A DNA stretch of 64,000 nt from contig JAPFFF010000020.1 of the NCBI GenBank assembly GCA_039105265.1, positions 1,753,001 to 1,817,000 of the forward strand. Reading direction: 5' to 3'. The DNA comes from Tritrichomonas musculus. Its lineage: Eukaryota; Parabasalia; Tritrichomonadida; Tritrichomonadidae. Of the stretch, positions 31,752 to 40,815 are shown one piece after another (position 1 is the first letter of the stretch; every line of letters begins with the position of its first letter). A program made the translations under genes and the position numbers. Below the pieces are notes generated by a model. The model was not told the DNA's origin, searched no databases, and worked only from the letters and a program-made list of their open reading frames with translations.

Positions 31752-32308
31752 AGTTTTCAATTATTTATTATATAAATAATTGAATTGAATGATTTTTTTT
31801 TTGATCATTTAAATTAAAGAAGTTGCTTTGTTTTTGTATTATTTTGTGAACTTAACAAGATAATATTTTTTAATAGCTGGATATTTTGAAAAATCATTAA
31901 GGTCAATATCATTTTCATTTTGAAACTCACTAATTTAAGGTAATTCTTATCAAAAAAAAGAAAAAAGTTTTACGAAGATTTCTTTGCTTAAAAATATTTC
32001 TTATCCAAATTTTAAATTTTTTTTAAAAAAACGGTTCTTTTTGTTATTAATATCATAAAAACACCACAAATAAATGCAAATATAATCTCTATATATACTT
32101 GATATAGACAAATTTCCGAAATTAAACTTTTGAGAATGTATTTTTATCATTCAAATTGCTACTCTGAAAAAATTTATTTTATCGGCTTTTCATTCAATTT
32201 TTTTCTTTTGTTTATTCAATAAGTTAAACTTATTGAATAACCAAAATTTCTCAACATTGAATTTTATCAAATGCTTCTGATGAGTGTGCAAAATGATTAA
32301 TTTTTAGT
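31752..32308. other. Intergenic, with a perfect palindrome
   Basis: AT-rich spacer between two plus-strand genes, containing the 29-bp palindrome at 32212-32240. No gene seen. Confidence 0.6.
32212..32240. repeat. Perfect 14-bp inverted repeat with 1-nt centre
   Basis: TTATTCAATAAGTT, A, AACTTATTGAATAA. It lies about 90 bases before the ATG of the charged repeat protein. It could be a dimeric-factor binding site or a cruciform; function not known. Confidence 0.85.
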
Positions 32309-32316
32309 TCACTTTT
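32309..32316 (+). promoter_or_regulatory. Possible Inr of the charged repeat gene
   Basis: TCACTTTT matches the trichomonad Inr (TCA-Y-W) and lies 22 bases before the ATG at 32331, the normal distance. Confidence 0.45.
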
Positions 32317-32330
32317 ATTTTATACTTAAT

Positions 32331-33557
32331 ATGATTTCTACTAAACAAAACGAAGCTGAAAACAGAGAAACTATTAAGAATAAATCAAAAACTAATAAAG
32401 TAAATGAAAAGAATCAAAAGCAACAACATGAACATGCCAAATTCCATTTCGGACAAAAATCTAAAGAACAGAAAGAAGAACAAGAAAAGAACAAAGAAGT
32501 TCAAGCAAATGAAAATGAAAAAATCAATAAAAATGAAAAAGAAGAACATGCAGAAAAGAAACAACAAAAAGAACACAAGCAAATTCACTTATTTGGCATG
32601 AAATCAAAGGAACAAAAAGAAGAAGAGAAAAATAAATCTATCAAATCTACTGAAAAAGAAGAAAACAAGGAACAGCAGCCAGAAAAGAAAGCTGAAACAA
32701 AGGAACATTCCAAATTACATTTGACTTTAGCACACAAATCCAAGGAACCAAAGGCACAAAAAGATGAAAAAGATCAAAAACAAGAAAAAGCTGAAAAACA
32801 AGAAAAAGAACACTCAAAATTCCATTTAACAATAGGACACAAGCAGCCAAAAGAGCAAAAAGACCACAAAGGACAAGCTGCTAAATCAAATGAAAATGAA
32901 GAGCAAAAGGAAGAGGAGGCTGAAAAACAAGAGAAAGAACACTCTAAATTTCATTTAACAATAGGACACAAGCAGCCAAAGGAGCAAAAAGACCACAAGG
33001 GACAAGTTGCTAAATCAAATGAAAATGAAGAGCAAAAGGAAGAGGAGGCTGAAGGAAAAGAGAAAGAACACTCAAAATTCCATTTAACAATAGGACACAA
33101 GCAGCCAAAAGAGCAAAAAGAGCACAAGGGACTGTTCCACCATCAGAAAGAGCAAAAGCAGCCTAAAGAACATAACAAATCAAAGTTGTTAATTAAAACC
33201 AAGAAGACAAACGAAAAGGAACAAGAAGAACATGCAGAACAACAACAGCACGAAGAAGAACACAAAGAAGTTGAAGAACAGAAACCAGAAAACGAAGCTG
33301 AAAACGTAGAAGAAAAGAAAGAAGAACAGAAACCAGCCGAACAAGAAGAAGAAAAAGAAGAACAAGAAGAAGCTGCTGAAGAAAAACAAGCTGATGCTAA
33401 AGAAGAAGAACAGAAACAAGATGAAGAAGAACAGCATGAAGCAGAAAACAAAGAAGAAAATGTTGAAGATGCTGAAGTAAAAAATGAAGAAGATAAAGAA
33501 GCTGAAGAAGCAAAAGAAGATGAAGAAAACAAGGTTGAAAATGACAAAGAAGACTAA
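32331..33557 (+). CDS. Highly charged Lys/Glu/Gln-rich repeat protein
   Basis: 408 residues, almost entirely Lys, Glu, Gln, Asn and His. A short motif of the form E-H-(S/A)-K-(F/L)-H-(F/L)-x-x-G-x-K-x-x-x-E-Q-K recurs. There are divergent copies in the first third (HAKFHFGQKSKEQK, HKQIHLFGMKSKEQK, HSKLHLTLAHKSKEP), then three near-identical 43-residue units (129-bp period at 32811, 32940 and 33069) with HSKFHLTIGHKQPKEQK, then HNKSKLLIKTKK. The last 110 residues are a Glu-rich acidic tail. There is no signal peptide or membrane segment. No known domain recognised. The composition suggests an elongated cytosolic or nuclear protein with a basic motif array and an acidic tail. The stop forms TAAA. 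Confidence 0.8.
   Translation: MISTKQNEAENRETIKNKSKTNKVNEKNQKQQHEHAKFHFGQKSKEQKEEQEKNKEVQANENEKINKNEKEEHAEKKQQKEHKQIHLFGMKSKEQKEEEKNKSIKSTEKEENKEQQPEKKAETKEHSKLHLTLAHKSKEPKAQKDEKDQKQEKAEKQEKEHSKFHLTIGHKQPKEQKDHKGQAAKSNENEEQKEEEAEKQEKEHSKFHLTIGHKQPKEQKDHKGQVAKSNENEEQKEEEAEGKEKEHSKFHLTIGHKQPKEQKEHKGLFHHQKEQKQPKEHNKSKLLIKTKKTNEKEQEEHAEQQQHEEEHKEVEEQKPENEAENVEEKKEEQKPAEQEEEKEEQEEAAEEKQADAKEEEQKQDEEEQHEAENKEENVEDAEVKNEEDKEAEEAKEDEENKVENDKED
32811..33197 (+). repeat. 129-bp coding repeat, 3 units
   Basis: Units start at 32811, 32940 and 33069, exactly 129 bp apart. The first two are nearly identical over their full length and the third over its first half. Confidence 0.9.
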
Positions 33558-33697
33558 ATTAGCACCACATAAAGAAACTGAGTTCCTCCCAAATGTAAAT
33601 GAAGATTTAATAGATTTTATTTAATAGAGTAAAAAATAGATTTTTTTATAACTTTTTTAATTTTTTTTTTTACGTAAAAAATATTTCAAATTTTTTT

Positions 33698-35590
33698 TTA
33701 AACTTTCAAAAAGTTCTTAATTTGAGGTATCTTCCTTTCAATTCCATCGATTAGCATGAAATTGTTCCTTTTAATCAATTCAATAATCTGAGCGAATGAA
33801 GGCCTGTCATCCTCCTCGCTCGACCAGCAACTGCTAATCAAGTCCCTTGACACTTTGTTCACACAATCAGGAATCTCGGCCTTCTTTCCACTTCCAGCAT
33901 CGACGATGCTTATGTCCGGATATCCTCCATTTGTGAGGATGTAGAAGACGACCACTCCAAACGAGTACACATCCACTTTTTGAGAGTATTTCTTACTATT
34001 TCTCAAAAGTTCAGGTGCCATGAACAAGAGAGTCCCGACGCCGCCAGTCTGCGACCTGGTCTGCTTTTCGGGGTCAATTAGGCACGAAATTCCGAAGTCA
34101 CTCAATTTCACGTGCTTTTGATCGTCGAGCAAAATGTTCTCTGGCTTCAGATCGCGGTGAATGACGTGCGATTCGTGGACTTTATTCATCGCAAGTGAAA
34201 TCTCAAAAATGATCGTTATCCTCTCAATTTCATTCAATTTTTTGACAAGGTCTGTCAGGTTGTACGGACAGAACTGGAGAAGAATCGACGGAGAGTGACC
34301 CGAGTCTCCAAGACAGAAGCCGTACGTCTTGATGATGTTCGGATGATTGAGACTGCTCAGAAATTCGTATTCAGAGAAAAATTTTTTCATTTTCTCAAAA
34401 TTTGCATTGTCGGTTTCTATCGTCCGAGGCAAAACACGCAACTTTTTGAGTGCGAAAAATTCTTCCCTCGAAACTTTGAATACTTCAGATTGGGCACCAT
34501 ACCCTAGTGACTCAATTTCTGTCATTTTTTCTATCGTTTCAACATCAAAAAAGACAGGCTCATTCATCGCTATCGTCTCGGCCTTCTTTTTGTCTTTGCT
34601 TTCTAATTTTGTGCACTTTTTCTGAAGAGACGCTTTTTCTTTCTTGTGCTTCTCAATTTCTTTCAAAAGTGTCACTTTTTCACTTTTTGAATAGGACGAT
34701 TTTTTGCAGAGGATGACAAACTCAACAATGGTTATCAGTGACAACGTGGCAATGATTCCTAAGTAGAAAACATTATTTTGGGATTCACAAAAATTGAATG
34801 AACTTGAATTTGTAACTTTTTGTGAGACTTTTTTTATTTTTATGCTATTTCGGCAGAATTTAGTGCTTTGGTACTTTGATTTGACTTCAATAACTTGGTT
34901 GCCTCCAAGACCAACACTGTCTGTACAATTGGGCTCGCTTTGACCATTGTAGATAATCTGTGTAAATATCGTTGCTGAAAAAGCATTTGTACCAATGGAT
35001 TTAACATACTTCGGTATTGTCAATGTACCTGTCATTAATGCACAACCATTAAAAGCGCTATTGCCTATATGAGTAATGAAATGACTTGTATCCAATCCAT
35101 TGAATCCAGAACAGCCAGAAAAGGCAAAGTCTTCGATCTTTAACAGATATTCTGGGATTGTTAAAATACCTTTGAATCCTGTACATTCGGCAAAAACATA
35201 TTTATTGATAGTTTGTAAAGATGATGTTTCAAATTGCAAATTTGTAAACCCAGAACATTTGTAAAATGCATATTCACCAATTTTAGTGACTGAATCTGGT
35301 ATTGTTAGTGTTCCTTTGAATCCTGAGCATTCTGCAAAAGCATAATTTCCTATCGATATAACAGAATCAGGTATTGTTAAAGTACTATCAAATCCTGTGC
35401 ATTTATAAAATGCATGGTTTCCAATTATTTGAATTGATTTAGGAATAATTAATGATCCTGTAAATTCAGAACATTCAGAAAATTCTCCATGATCGATTCT
35501 TCCTTTTGTAGCAACAATTATTGGTGTTCCTGCAGAGCATTTACTTGATTTATGCGCATTTACAATATAAAAAGCAAGAAATAAAAGCAT
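33698..35590 (-). CDS. Transmembrane receptor-like kinase with BspA LRR ectodomain
   Basis: 630 residues. An in-frame TTG lies 15 codons upstream, but the ATG at 35590 gives a signal peptide (MLLFLAFYIVNA). Residues 30-205 are about seven BspA/LRR_5 units (GNHAFYKC, GNYAFAEC, GEYAFYKC and similar). A Cys-containing stalk follows. Residues 274-295 form a membrane helix, then a basic coiled coil (about 303-335). The kinase domain spans about 357-612: Gly-rich loop GYGAQSEV (363-370), Lys382 in FALKK, HRDLKPEN (478-485), DFG (498-500) and APE (525-527). All catalytic residues are present, so it should be active. The fold looks TKL/Ser-Thr-like. The plan is extracellular LRRs reading a ligand and a cytosolic kinase, with the coiled coil perhaps aiding dimerisation. 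The stop forms TAAA. Confidence 0.9.
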   Translation of the reverse strand: MLLFLAFYIVNAHKSSKCSAGTPIIVATKGRIDHGEFSECSEFTGSLIIPKSIQIIGNHAFYKCTGFDSTLTIPDSVISIGNYAFAECSGFKGTLTIPDSVTKIGEYAFYKCSGFTNLQFETSSLQTINKYVFAECTGFKGILTIPEYLLKIEDFAFSGCSGFNGLDTSHFITHIGNSAFNGCALMTGTLTIPKYVKSIGTNAFSATIFTQIIYNGQSEPNCTDSVGLGGNQVIEVKSKYQSTKFCRNSIKIKKVSQKVTNSSSFNFCESQNNVFYLGIIATLSLITIVEFVILCKKSSYSKSEKVTLLKEIEKHKKEKASLQKKCTKLESKDKKKAETIAMNEPVFFDVETIEKMTEIESLGYGAQSEVFKVSREEFFALKKLRVLPRTIETDNANFEKMKKFFSEYEFLSSLNHPNIIKTYGFCLGDSGHSPSILLQFCPYNLTDLVKKLNEIERITIIFEISLAMNKVHESHVIHRDLKPENILLDDQKHVKLSDFGISCLIDPEKQTRSQTGGVGTLLFMAPELLRNSKKYSQKVDVYSFGVVVFYILTNGGYPDISIVDAGSGKKAEIPDCVNKVSRDLISSCWSSEEDDRPSFAQIIELIKRNNFMLIDGIERKIPQIKNFLKV

Positions 35591-35955
35591 TTGAACTTTT
35601 TGATTTGATTTTTTATAACAAAGTAAATATACCAATATCTCAAAAATTAAATTTAAAAATAGTATAAATAATAAAAATTATATTTAAAACAATTGAAAAT
35701 ACATTTAAAAAATAAATCAACTTCGCTTATTTAATAGGTATGATTTCAAAAATACTATTAAAAGAACGAATTTTCAAGCTACACTCACAGTTGATCACAA
35801 TCCCTTAAAATTTTCTCTCATTATTCCATTAATTTATACCAAAAATCAAATATCATTTGAAAATGTAATATCATTATAATCAAATTTACAGTTTTACTTT
35901 TTTTTACTGTCACATATCTATATAATACCATTCATATATATTTTATTATACCTTT
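35591..35955. other. Intergenic, AT-rich
   Basis: 5' flank of the receptor kinase and 3' flank of the next minus-strand gene. No motif that I can support. Confidence 0.6.
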
Positions 35956-37611
35956 TCAACTTTCGTTAGAAAACAATTTGCCATAAAACTCGATAGAGCC
36001 CAATTTGAAGCTGTCATCGTCGTTCCAGTTCTTCCCAGTCAGCCTCATCCTGACGTACCTGAAGCCCGCAGGAACCAAATTTTCGATTGAAAAAGTGTGG
36101 ACGAAGCTTCTTGCGTTCATGAAAGCCACGTCACTCTGACAATCGATAACCGTCCAATTCTCGTTATCGTTTGAGCCCTCGATAACCCACTCCTTTGGGC
36201 TGGAGCACTCGTTCGGGTCTGAGAAGTCGGACATCAAAATGTAATGGGTAGGAGCGACCAAATAAGTTTTGAAATCGAACAAAACCCAAGAATCCTTCAA
36301 ATTTTTGGAGGCGAAATATTTTGACCTAGAATTATCGTAGACGATCAGATTTTGAGGGACATGTTGGCCGTCCAAAGAAGAAGAAGCGGTTATTTCAATT
36401 TCAGAGGAATTGTCGGTTAGATACTTAATTATTCCATTGAAAGAGTCTTCGCCTTTGAAAGGGATTTCCTTTTCAACCAACTGCCGAAAATAACGGTCTC
36501 CTCTCAAATTGTCATCGCCGTCAAACTTGGCGACATCCTCACGGAGACGCACTATGACGCTCATCCAGATATTTCTGCTCATGCTCTCAAATTTGAATGT
36601 ATTCAAAAAGTTGTCTATAGTAGATTTTGACACATTCAAAAAATTCACATATTCATAAAGTATTGAAAAATCATTATTTTTTGAATATAGCATGTTAACA
36701 AAATTGAGAAGCTGGTCTTCAGAATTCAATACAATTTTATCGTTCGAAAGGACCCTTTCAAGAGTGACCAAGGAAAGTTCTGACAGCTTCTTCTCTTGCT
36801 TGTCGGCTATTTCATAGAAATTGGAGGCCAGGAAGTCGATTTCGTCATTCAGCTGATTTTGATAAAAGACGTTAAATTTTTCATGTTTTTGAATTAAATC
36901 AAGTACGTTTAAAATTGTGACAATTGGCCTCTTAAAAAAAGTGGATTTAACCGATTCTGTGCCGAGGATTTCAAAGACTTCTATCAAAAAGGGAATTTCT
37001 TCAATCGGAATTTCATTATTTTCAAAATTGAGAAGTTTGAGAACATAACCGAAATCGCCTTTTTCAATGGTCTTTATTTCGTAAGTGTCAAAAGTAGGAT
37101 CATTGACGTGCATCTTGCTGATTACTGGAGATAGAAGGTCAGCATACAATTTGCTGGTTTTGTATTCAGTATCATTGACAATAAAGGTGAAATCTTCATT
37201 GAAGATTTGAAAGGGGACCGTTAAAATTGATTTGGTCGAAAGTTTGCATTGATTCGGACTAGATCTTGGTTCTTCAGTTGGGAGATGAACTTCTTTATCA
37301 ATTTGATCGAATTTCTTCATTTTCTTTAACTTTTCTTTTTGAAATAAACTTACATAATATTTATCTAATGGATGATCCCAGAGGGATTCGCCAGTTCTTA
37401 AATTAAAGTAAAATGGCTCACTTTCACCATTTTTCTTTTGATATAACTTCCAACCTGGCGGTATATCTGCTAATAAACCTTCGCGAGCAATGTAAAAAAG
37501 ATCTTGATCTTTTTCAACATCAGCACCAAGCCACTTAGCATACTCTTTTATTTCTTCTTTTGTTGGTTCAGTGGGCTTTGTATGTTTTATTTCGATGAAA
37601 TCTTGATTCAT
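35956..37611 (-). CDS. CEP164-type WW domain / BTB-like / F5-8C (discoidin) protein
   Basis: 551 residues. Residues about 18-92 combine a helical lead (EEIKEYAKWLG, IAREGLLADIPPGW) with a WW domain ending TGESLWDHPLD. This order is the N-terminal module of the distal-appendage protein CEP164. Residues about 130-215 look like a BTB domain (FTFIVNDTEYKTSK, then DFGYVLKLLN). A helical middle follows. Residues about 400-548 form a discoidin/F5-8C-like sandwich (LDGQHVPQNLIVYD, WVIEGSNDNENW, FRYVRMRLTGKNW). BTB plus F5/8C proteins are numerous in trichomonads. The CEP164-like front is what is unusual. There is no signal peptide. A cytoskeletal or basal-body adaptor role is plausible but inferred. 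Confidence 0.75.
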   Translation of the reverse strand: MNQDFIEIKHTKPTEPTKEEIKEYAKWLGADVEKDQDLFYIAREGLLADIPPGWKLYQKKNGESEPFYFNLRTGESLWDHPLDKYYVSLFQKEKLKKMKKFDQIDKEVHLPTEEPRSSPNQCKLSTKSILTVPFQIFNEDFTFIVNDTEYKTSKLYADLLSPVISKMHVNDPTFDTYEIKTIEKGDFGYVLKLLNFENNEIPIEEIPFLIEVFEILGTESVKSTFFKRPIVTILNVLDLIQKHEKFNVFYQNQLNDEIDFLASNFYEIADKQEKKLSELSLVTLERVLSNDKIVLNSEDQLLNFVNMLYSKNNDFSILYEYVNFLNVSKSTIDNFLNTFKFESMSRNIWMSVIVRLREDVAKFDGDDNLRGDRYFRQLVEKEIPFKGEDSFNGIIKYLTDNSSEIEITASSSLDGQHVPQNLIVYDNSRSKYFASKNLKDSWVLFDFKTYLVAPTHYILMSDFSDPNECSSPKEWVIEGSNDNENWTVIDCQSDVAFMNARSFVHTFSIENLVPAGFRYVRMRLTGKNWNDDDSFKLGSIEFYGKLFSNES

Positions 37612-38253
37612 TACAAATCTTTTTATTTCCTCTCAATTTTTCTTCTCAAAAGTACTAAATGGCCATAAAAATTATTTTGTTAATATCTCTTAATCTTCCA
37701 AATAATTGCTATATTTTTAAGTATTAACAAAATTATATTTACTATAAAAAATTAAATAAAAGTTAATATATTCTTTAAAGAATTCTATAATTACAATATG
37801 CATTTTCAAATTAAAATTTTCTTCAAGTTAAACCAAAAAAGAATGACCAATAATATTATTAAAAGATACTCACATCAATTATTCAATTACTAATCTATCA
37901 AATTCATGAGTTTTTTTTTGGTTAAATTAAAAACTACTCCGTTAGAATAGAGGGTTTTCGAAATAAAAAGTTTTTTCGAAAATAGTCCAATTTTTCAAAA
38001 AAAGTTGATTATTCGGAAACTTTTTTATGAATTTATTTGGTTTCTCTTGCAATTAACGTCAATTTATTTAGTTTCTCTAGCAATTAACGTTAATCTTTTA
38101 TATCAAAAAGATATTTTATTTTTTAGCTTTAAGGAGAAGTTCATGAACTTTTTAGATGGCAAAAAAGGAATACGAATCTCATAAAAACTATTATAAAAAC
38201 ATTTGATTTTACTTATATAAACAAACACAAAAAATCACATTATTGAATAAATA
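37612..38253. other. Intergenic with a 31-bp tandem duplication
   Basis: 5' flank of the WW/BTB gene and 3' flank of an ABC transporter gene. The only structure seen is the repeat at 38032-38093. Confidence 0.6.
38032..38093. repeat. 31-bp tandem duplication containing TAACGT
   Basis: Two units (from 38032 and 38063) share GTTTCTCT, then GCAATTAACGT, with three mismatches. TAACG is the core of trichomonad Myb sites, so this may be regulatory. It is about 420 bases from the nearest start codon, which is rather far. Confidence 0.6.
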
Positions 38254-40725
38254 TCAAGGAATTTCATATTCATTATTATTGATTGAATCATCATCATTAA
38301 TTTTATTGTAACTTGTATTTTCATAAAAAGACGAATATCTTGAATGAAGATCGTCATCTTGAGTATAATAATTCTCTTCAAACTCGTCATTTAAGCATCG
38401 ATTAGTTCCAGCCAGTTCAGATGAATGAACAATCTGCAAGAAAACTTTTTCCAAGGAAGTCGATGAGCATGTAAAATAATCAAATCCATTATCACCCATT
38501 TTCCCATCTTGCATAACTTTGAACAGCTGAGCCAAAGAGATTGAAGAAGCAGGGATCAAATAAATCTGAGACTTAGACTTTTTTAGGGTCAATTTAGCGT
38601 CAGGCAAATTTGAATTAAAGAACGATTTCACTTTTTCAAGGCAACTTTTTTTTGAATTATTCAATTCAATTTCAATTCGATATTCATTACCGAATTTTTC
38701 AGACAAATATTGAGGTGTTCCGACTGTATAAATGTTTCCATTCAACATTATCGAAATCATGTCACATAAGAATTCAGCCTCACTCAAAAGATGAGTACAC
38801 AAAATAAACGTCTTTTCGCCTTTGTATTCGAGAATCATCTGCTGAACGCAACGACAAGCAACAGGATCAAGAGAAGCCGTTGGCTCATCCAAAATAAGAA
38901 TTTTAGAAGGACCGAAGAAACTTAATGCAATTCCAAGTTTGCGTGCATCACCCAAACTTAGCTCACAAACCGGAACGTCTTCTAAATCATTCAATTCCAT
39001 TCCAGAGATCAAATCGTCGACAATGTCTTCGACCTCATTTTGGTCCAATTGAAAAAGTAATGAATAAATCTTGAAGTGTTCTTTTGGAGTGAGTTTTTTG
39101 AACAAATGAGAATTCGATTGAGGACATAAAGAAACGATCATTGAGTTCTCAATATCTTCCACTTTTGTGTTAAATATTTCTATCGTTCCGGAGGAAGGTG
39201 GAAGACTTCCAGTGATCATTTTAATTAACGTTGTCTTGCCTGCACCATTTGCTCCAAGGATGCCGAAAATAGAGAACTCTTTCACACCAAGCGAAATGTC
39301 ATTCACTGCAACAATTGGCTTCTCATCGCCATCAATGAAAAGCCTCGAAACATTCTCAATACGAATTGCCCAATCTGATGAATTATGGACTTCATCTTCC
39401 ATTTTTTTAGCTTCTTCAGATTGTTTATTTTGATTTTTCAAAAATTTGAGAGAGCTCACAAAATTTGAGAACGAATTCTGTGTCAGCTTCCTTTGAATTC
39501 GAATTCTGTTGGCCTCAATAATTGTCAGAATAATTGAATAGATGACGATATCAATCCATTGCATAATAAGGTAACACATCGTATGACGTGTCGTCCAATA
39601 AAACTTTAAATTATTGGCTTCATATCCAATGTGATTGACAACATAACATAAAACTTGCTGTAGTGATGTCGGCGGAAAAAATGACAGAAAAATATCTAGC
39701 CAAATCGGATTCGGAAAGCTAATAACCATGCATGCAATCGTCGACACAAAAATCATCAGAATCGAAAGGATGAAAATTTGTCGAGGTGCCGAAGAAGGAA
39801 CAGAAAACATGAAAGAAAAACTGTAAAGAAAAAGAATCATTGATGGTCCTTGGAAGACTAAAAGATACCAACAATTGAATGCGTTGTCAAAAAACGGTTG
39901 AACTTTTCCAATAAGAAAAAAGCACCAAACAAAGGTTGTCAAAATAATCCAGAGAATAAAATCACAGATAAAATTACCAAGCCAATACGGTAATATTTTT
40001 AACGTACATTGCATCATGTATTGCCTCACTTCACCTCTTATGTCAGAAATCGGTTGTGAAGCGATATATAATGATGAAGTCAAAAGTCCAGAAACTAGTA
40101 AAAAAGTGCCAGCTGAACAATAGATACTTTTGATTAAATAGGTGTGAATTGTAAAGTACTCAAAATTCAGCACTGAAAAAGTGGAATTGAATTCAATGTC
40201 CCATAATGATTTCGCAAAAAGTAAAAAGGAACTCAATTCTACAGCATCTGAACCGTCAATGATCGTGCTGTTGTGTAAAATACAGACTTTAGATTGTCCT
40301 AGGGAAAAATCAAGTCCCATTGGTTTATCAGTAATATCTGAATCGCTTGGATTGACTTGATGCTGATAAATGTATTCTTGCAATTCAGTCAATGTATCAA
40401 AATAAACATAATTTGGAATAATACTTCGGTTTTTTGATAAAATATTAGAAAACTTATTCGTAATATTTTTGATAAATAAGTCGTTTTCTTTACCAACTAT
40501 AAAAAAATCAGCTTTTTCTTGATTATTAAAAAGATCTGATATGAGATTAAGTTGAGGATCAGCCCATGATAAAAGAATCCAGTATAAACCAACTCCTAAT
40601 AATGAAAAAATCAATGTTCCAATAAGTGATTTTAAAATAAATTTCCATGAACGTTTAAATGTAATCCAACGACGTAAAAGAATAGCTATAATATGACTAC
40701 TTGGACATATGCTTAATTTACTCAT
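38254..40725 (-). CDS. ABCA-type half-transporter with degenerate signature motif
   Basis: 823 residues from the ATG at 40725; an in-frame TTG three codons upstream was rejected. A first membrane helix near residues 30-55 is followed by a large luminal loop, then about five to six helices (roughly 200-400). The nucleotide-binding domain starts about 455: Walker A GANGAGKTT (about 490), Q-loop CPQSN, signature ELSLGD in place of LSGGQ (about 587), Walker B ILILDEPTASLDP, and H-loop CTHLLSEAE. This is half of the two-part ABCA layout, so it should dimerise. The altered signature means one of two ATP sites is probably degenerate. ABCA proteins move lipids or sterols; substrate unknown. It is head-to-head with the gene at 40816, 90 bases apart. 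Confidence 0.9.
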   Translation of the reverse strand: MSKLSICPSSHIIAILLRRWITFKRSWKFILKSLIGTLIFSLLGVGLYWILLSWADPQLNLISDLFNNQEKADFFIVGKENDLFIKNITNKFSNILSKNRSIIPNYVYFDTLTELQEYIYQHQVNPSDSDITDKPMGLDFSLGQSKVCILHNSTIIDGSDAVELSSFLLFAKSLWDIEFNSTFSVLNFEYFTIHTYLIKSIYCSAGTFLLVSGLLTSSLYIASQPISDIRGEVRQYMMQCTLKILPYWLGNFICDFILWIILTTFVWCFFLIGKVQPFFDNAFNCWYLLVFQGPSMILFLYSFSFMFSVPSSAPRQIFILSILMIFVSTIACMVISFPNPIWLDIFLSFFPPTSLQQVLCYVVNHIGYEANNLKFYWTTRHTMCYLIMQWIDIVIYSIILTIIEANRIRIQRKLTQNSFSNFVSSLKFLKNQNKQSEEAKKMEDEVHNSSDWAIRIENVSRLFIDGDEKPIVAVNDISLGVKEFSIFGILGANGAGKTTLIKMITGSLPPSSGTIEIFNTKVEDIENSMIVSLCPQSNSHLFKKLTPKEHFKIYSLLFQLDQNEVEDIVDDLISGMELNDLEDVPVCELSLGDARKLGIALSFFGPSKILILDEPTASLDPVACRCVQQMILEYKGEKTFILCTHLLSEAEFLCDMISIMLNGNIYTVGTPQYLSEKFGNEYRIEIELNNSKKSCLEKVKSFFNSNLPDAKLTLKKSKSQIYLIPASSISLAQLFKVMQDGKMGDNGFDYFTCSSTSLEKVFLQIVHSSELAGTNRCLNDEFEENYYTQDDDLHSRYSSFYENTSYNKINDDDSINNNEYEIP

Positions 40726-40815
40726 TTGTAACAATATTTTGCGAATGTATTTGGCCTTTACTATTATTATTTAATTCAATTTTGTACTGTTAAGTGGTTA
40801 TAACTCAAAAATTGT
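40726..40815. promoter_or_regulatory. 90-bp shared intergenic region of divergent ABC genes
   Basis: The two ABC half-transporter genes start on opposite strands 90 bases apart, so their promoters must overlap or be shared. I see no clear Inr in either direction. Confidence 0.6.
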
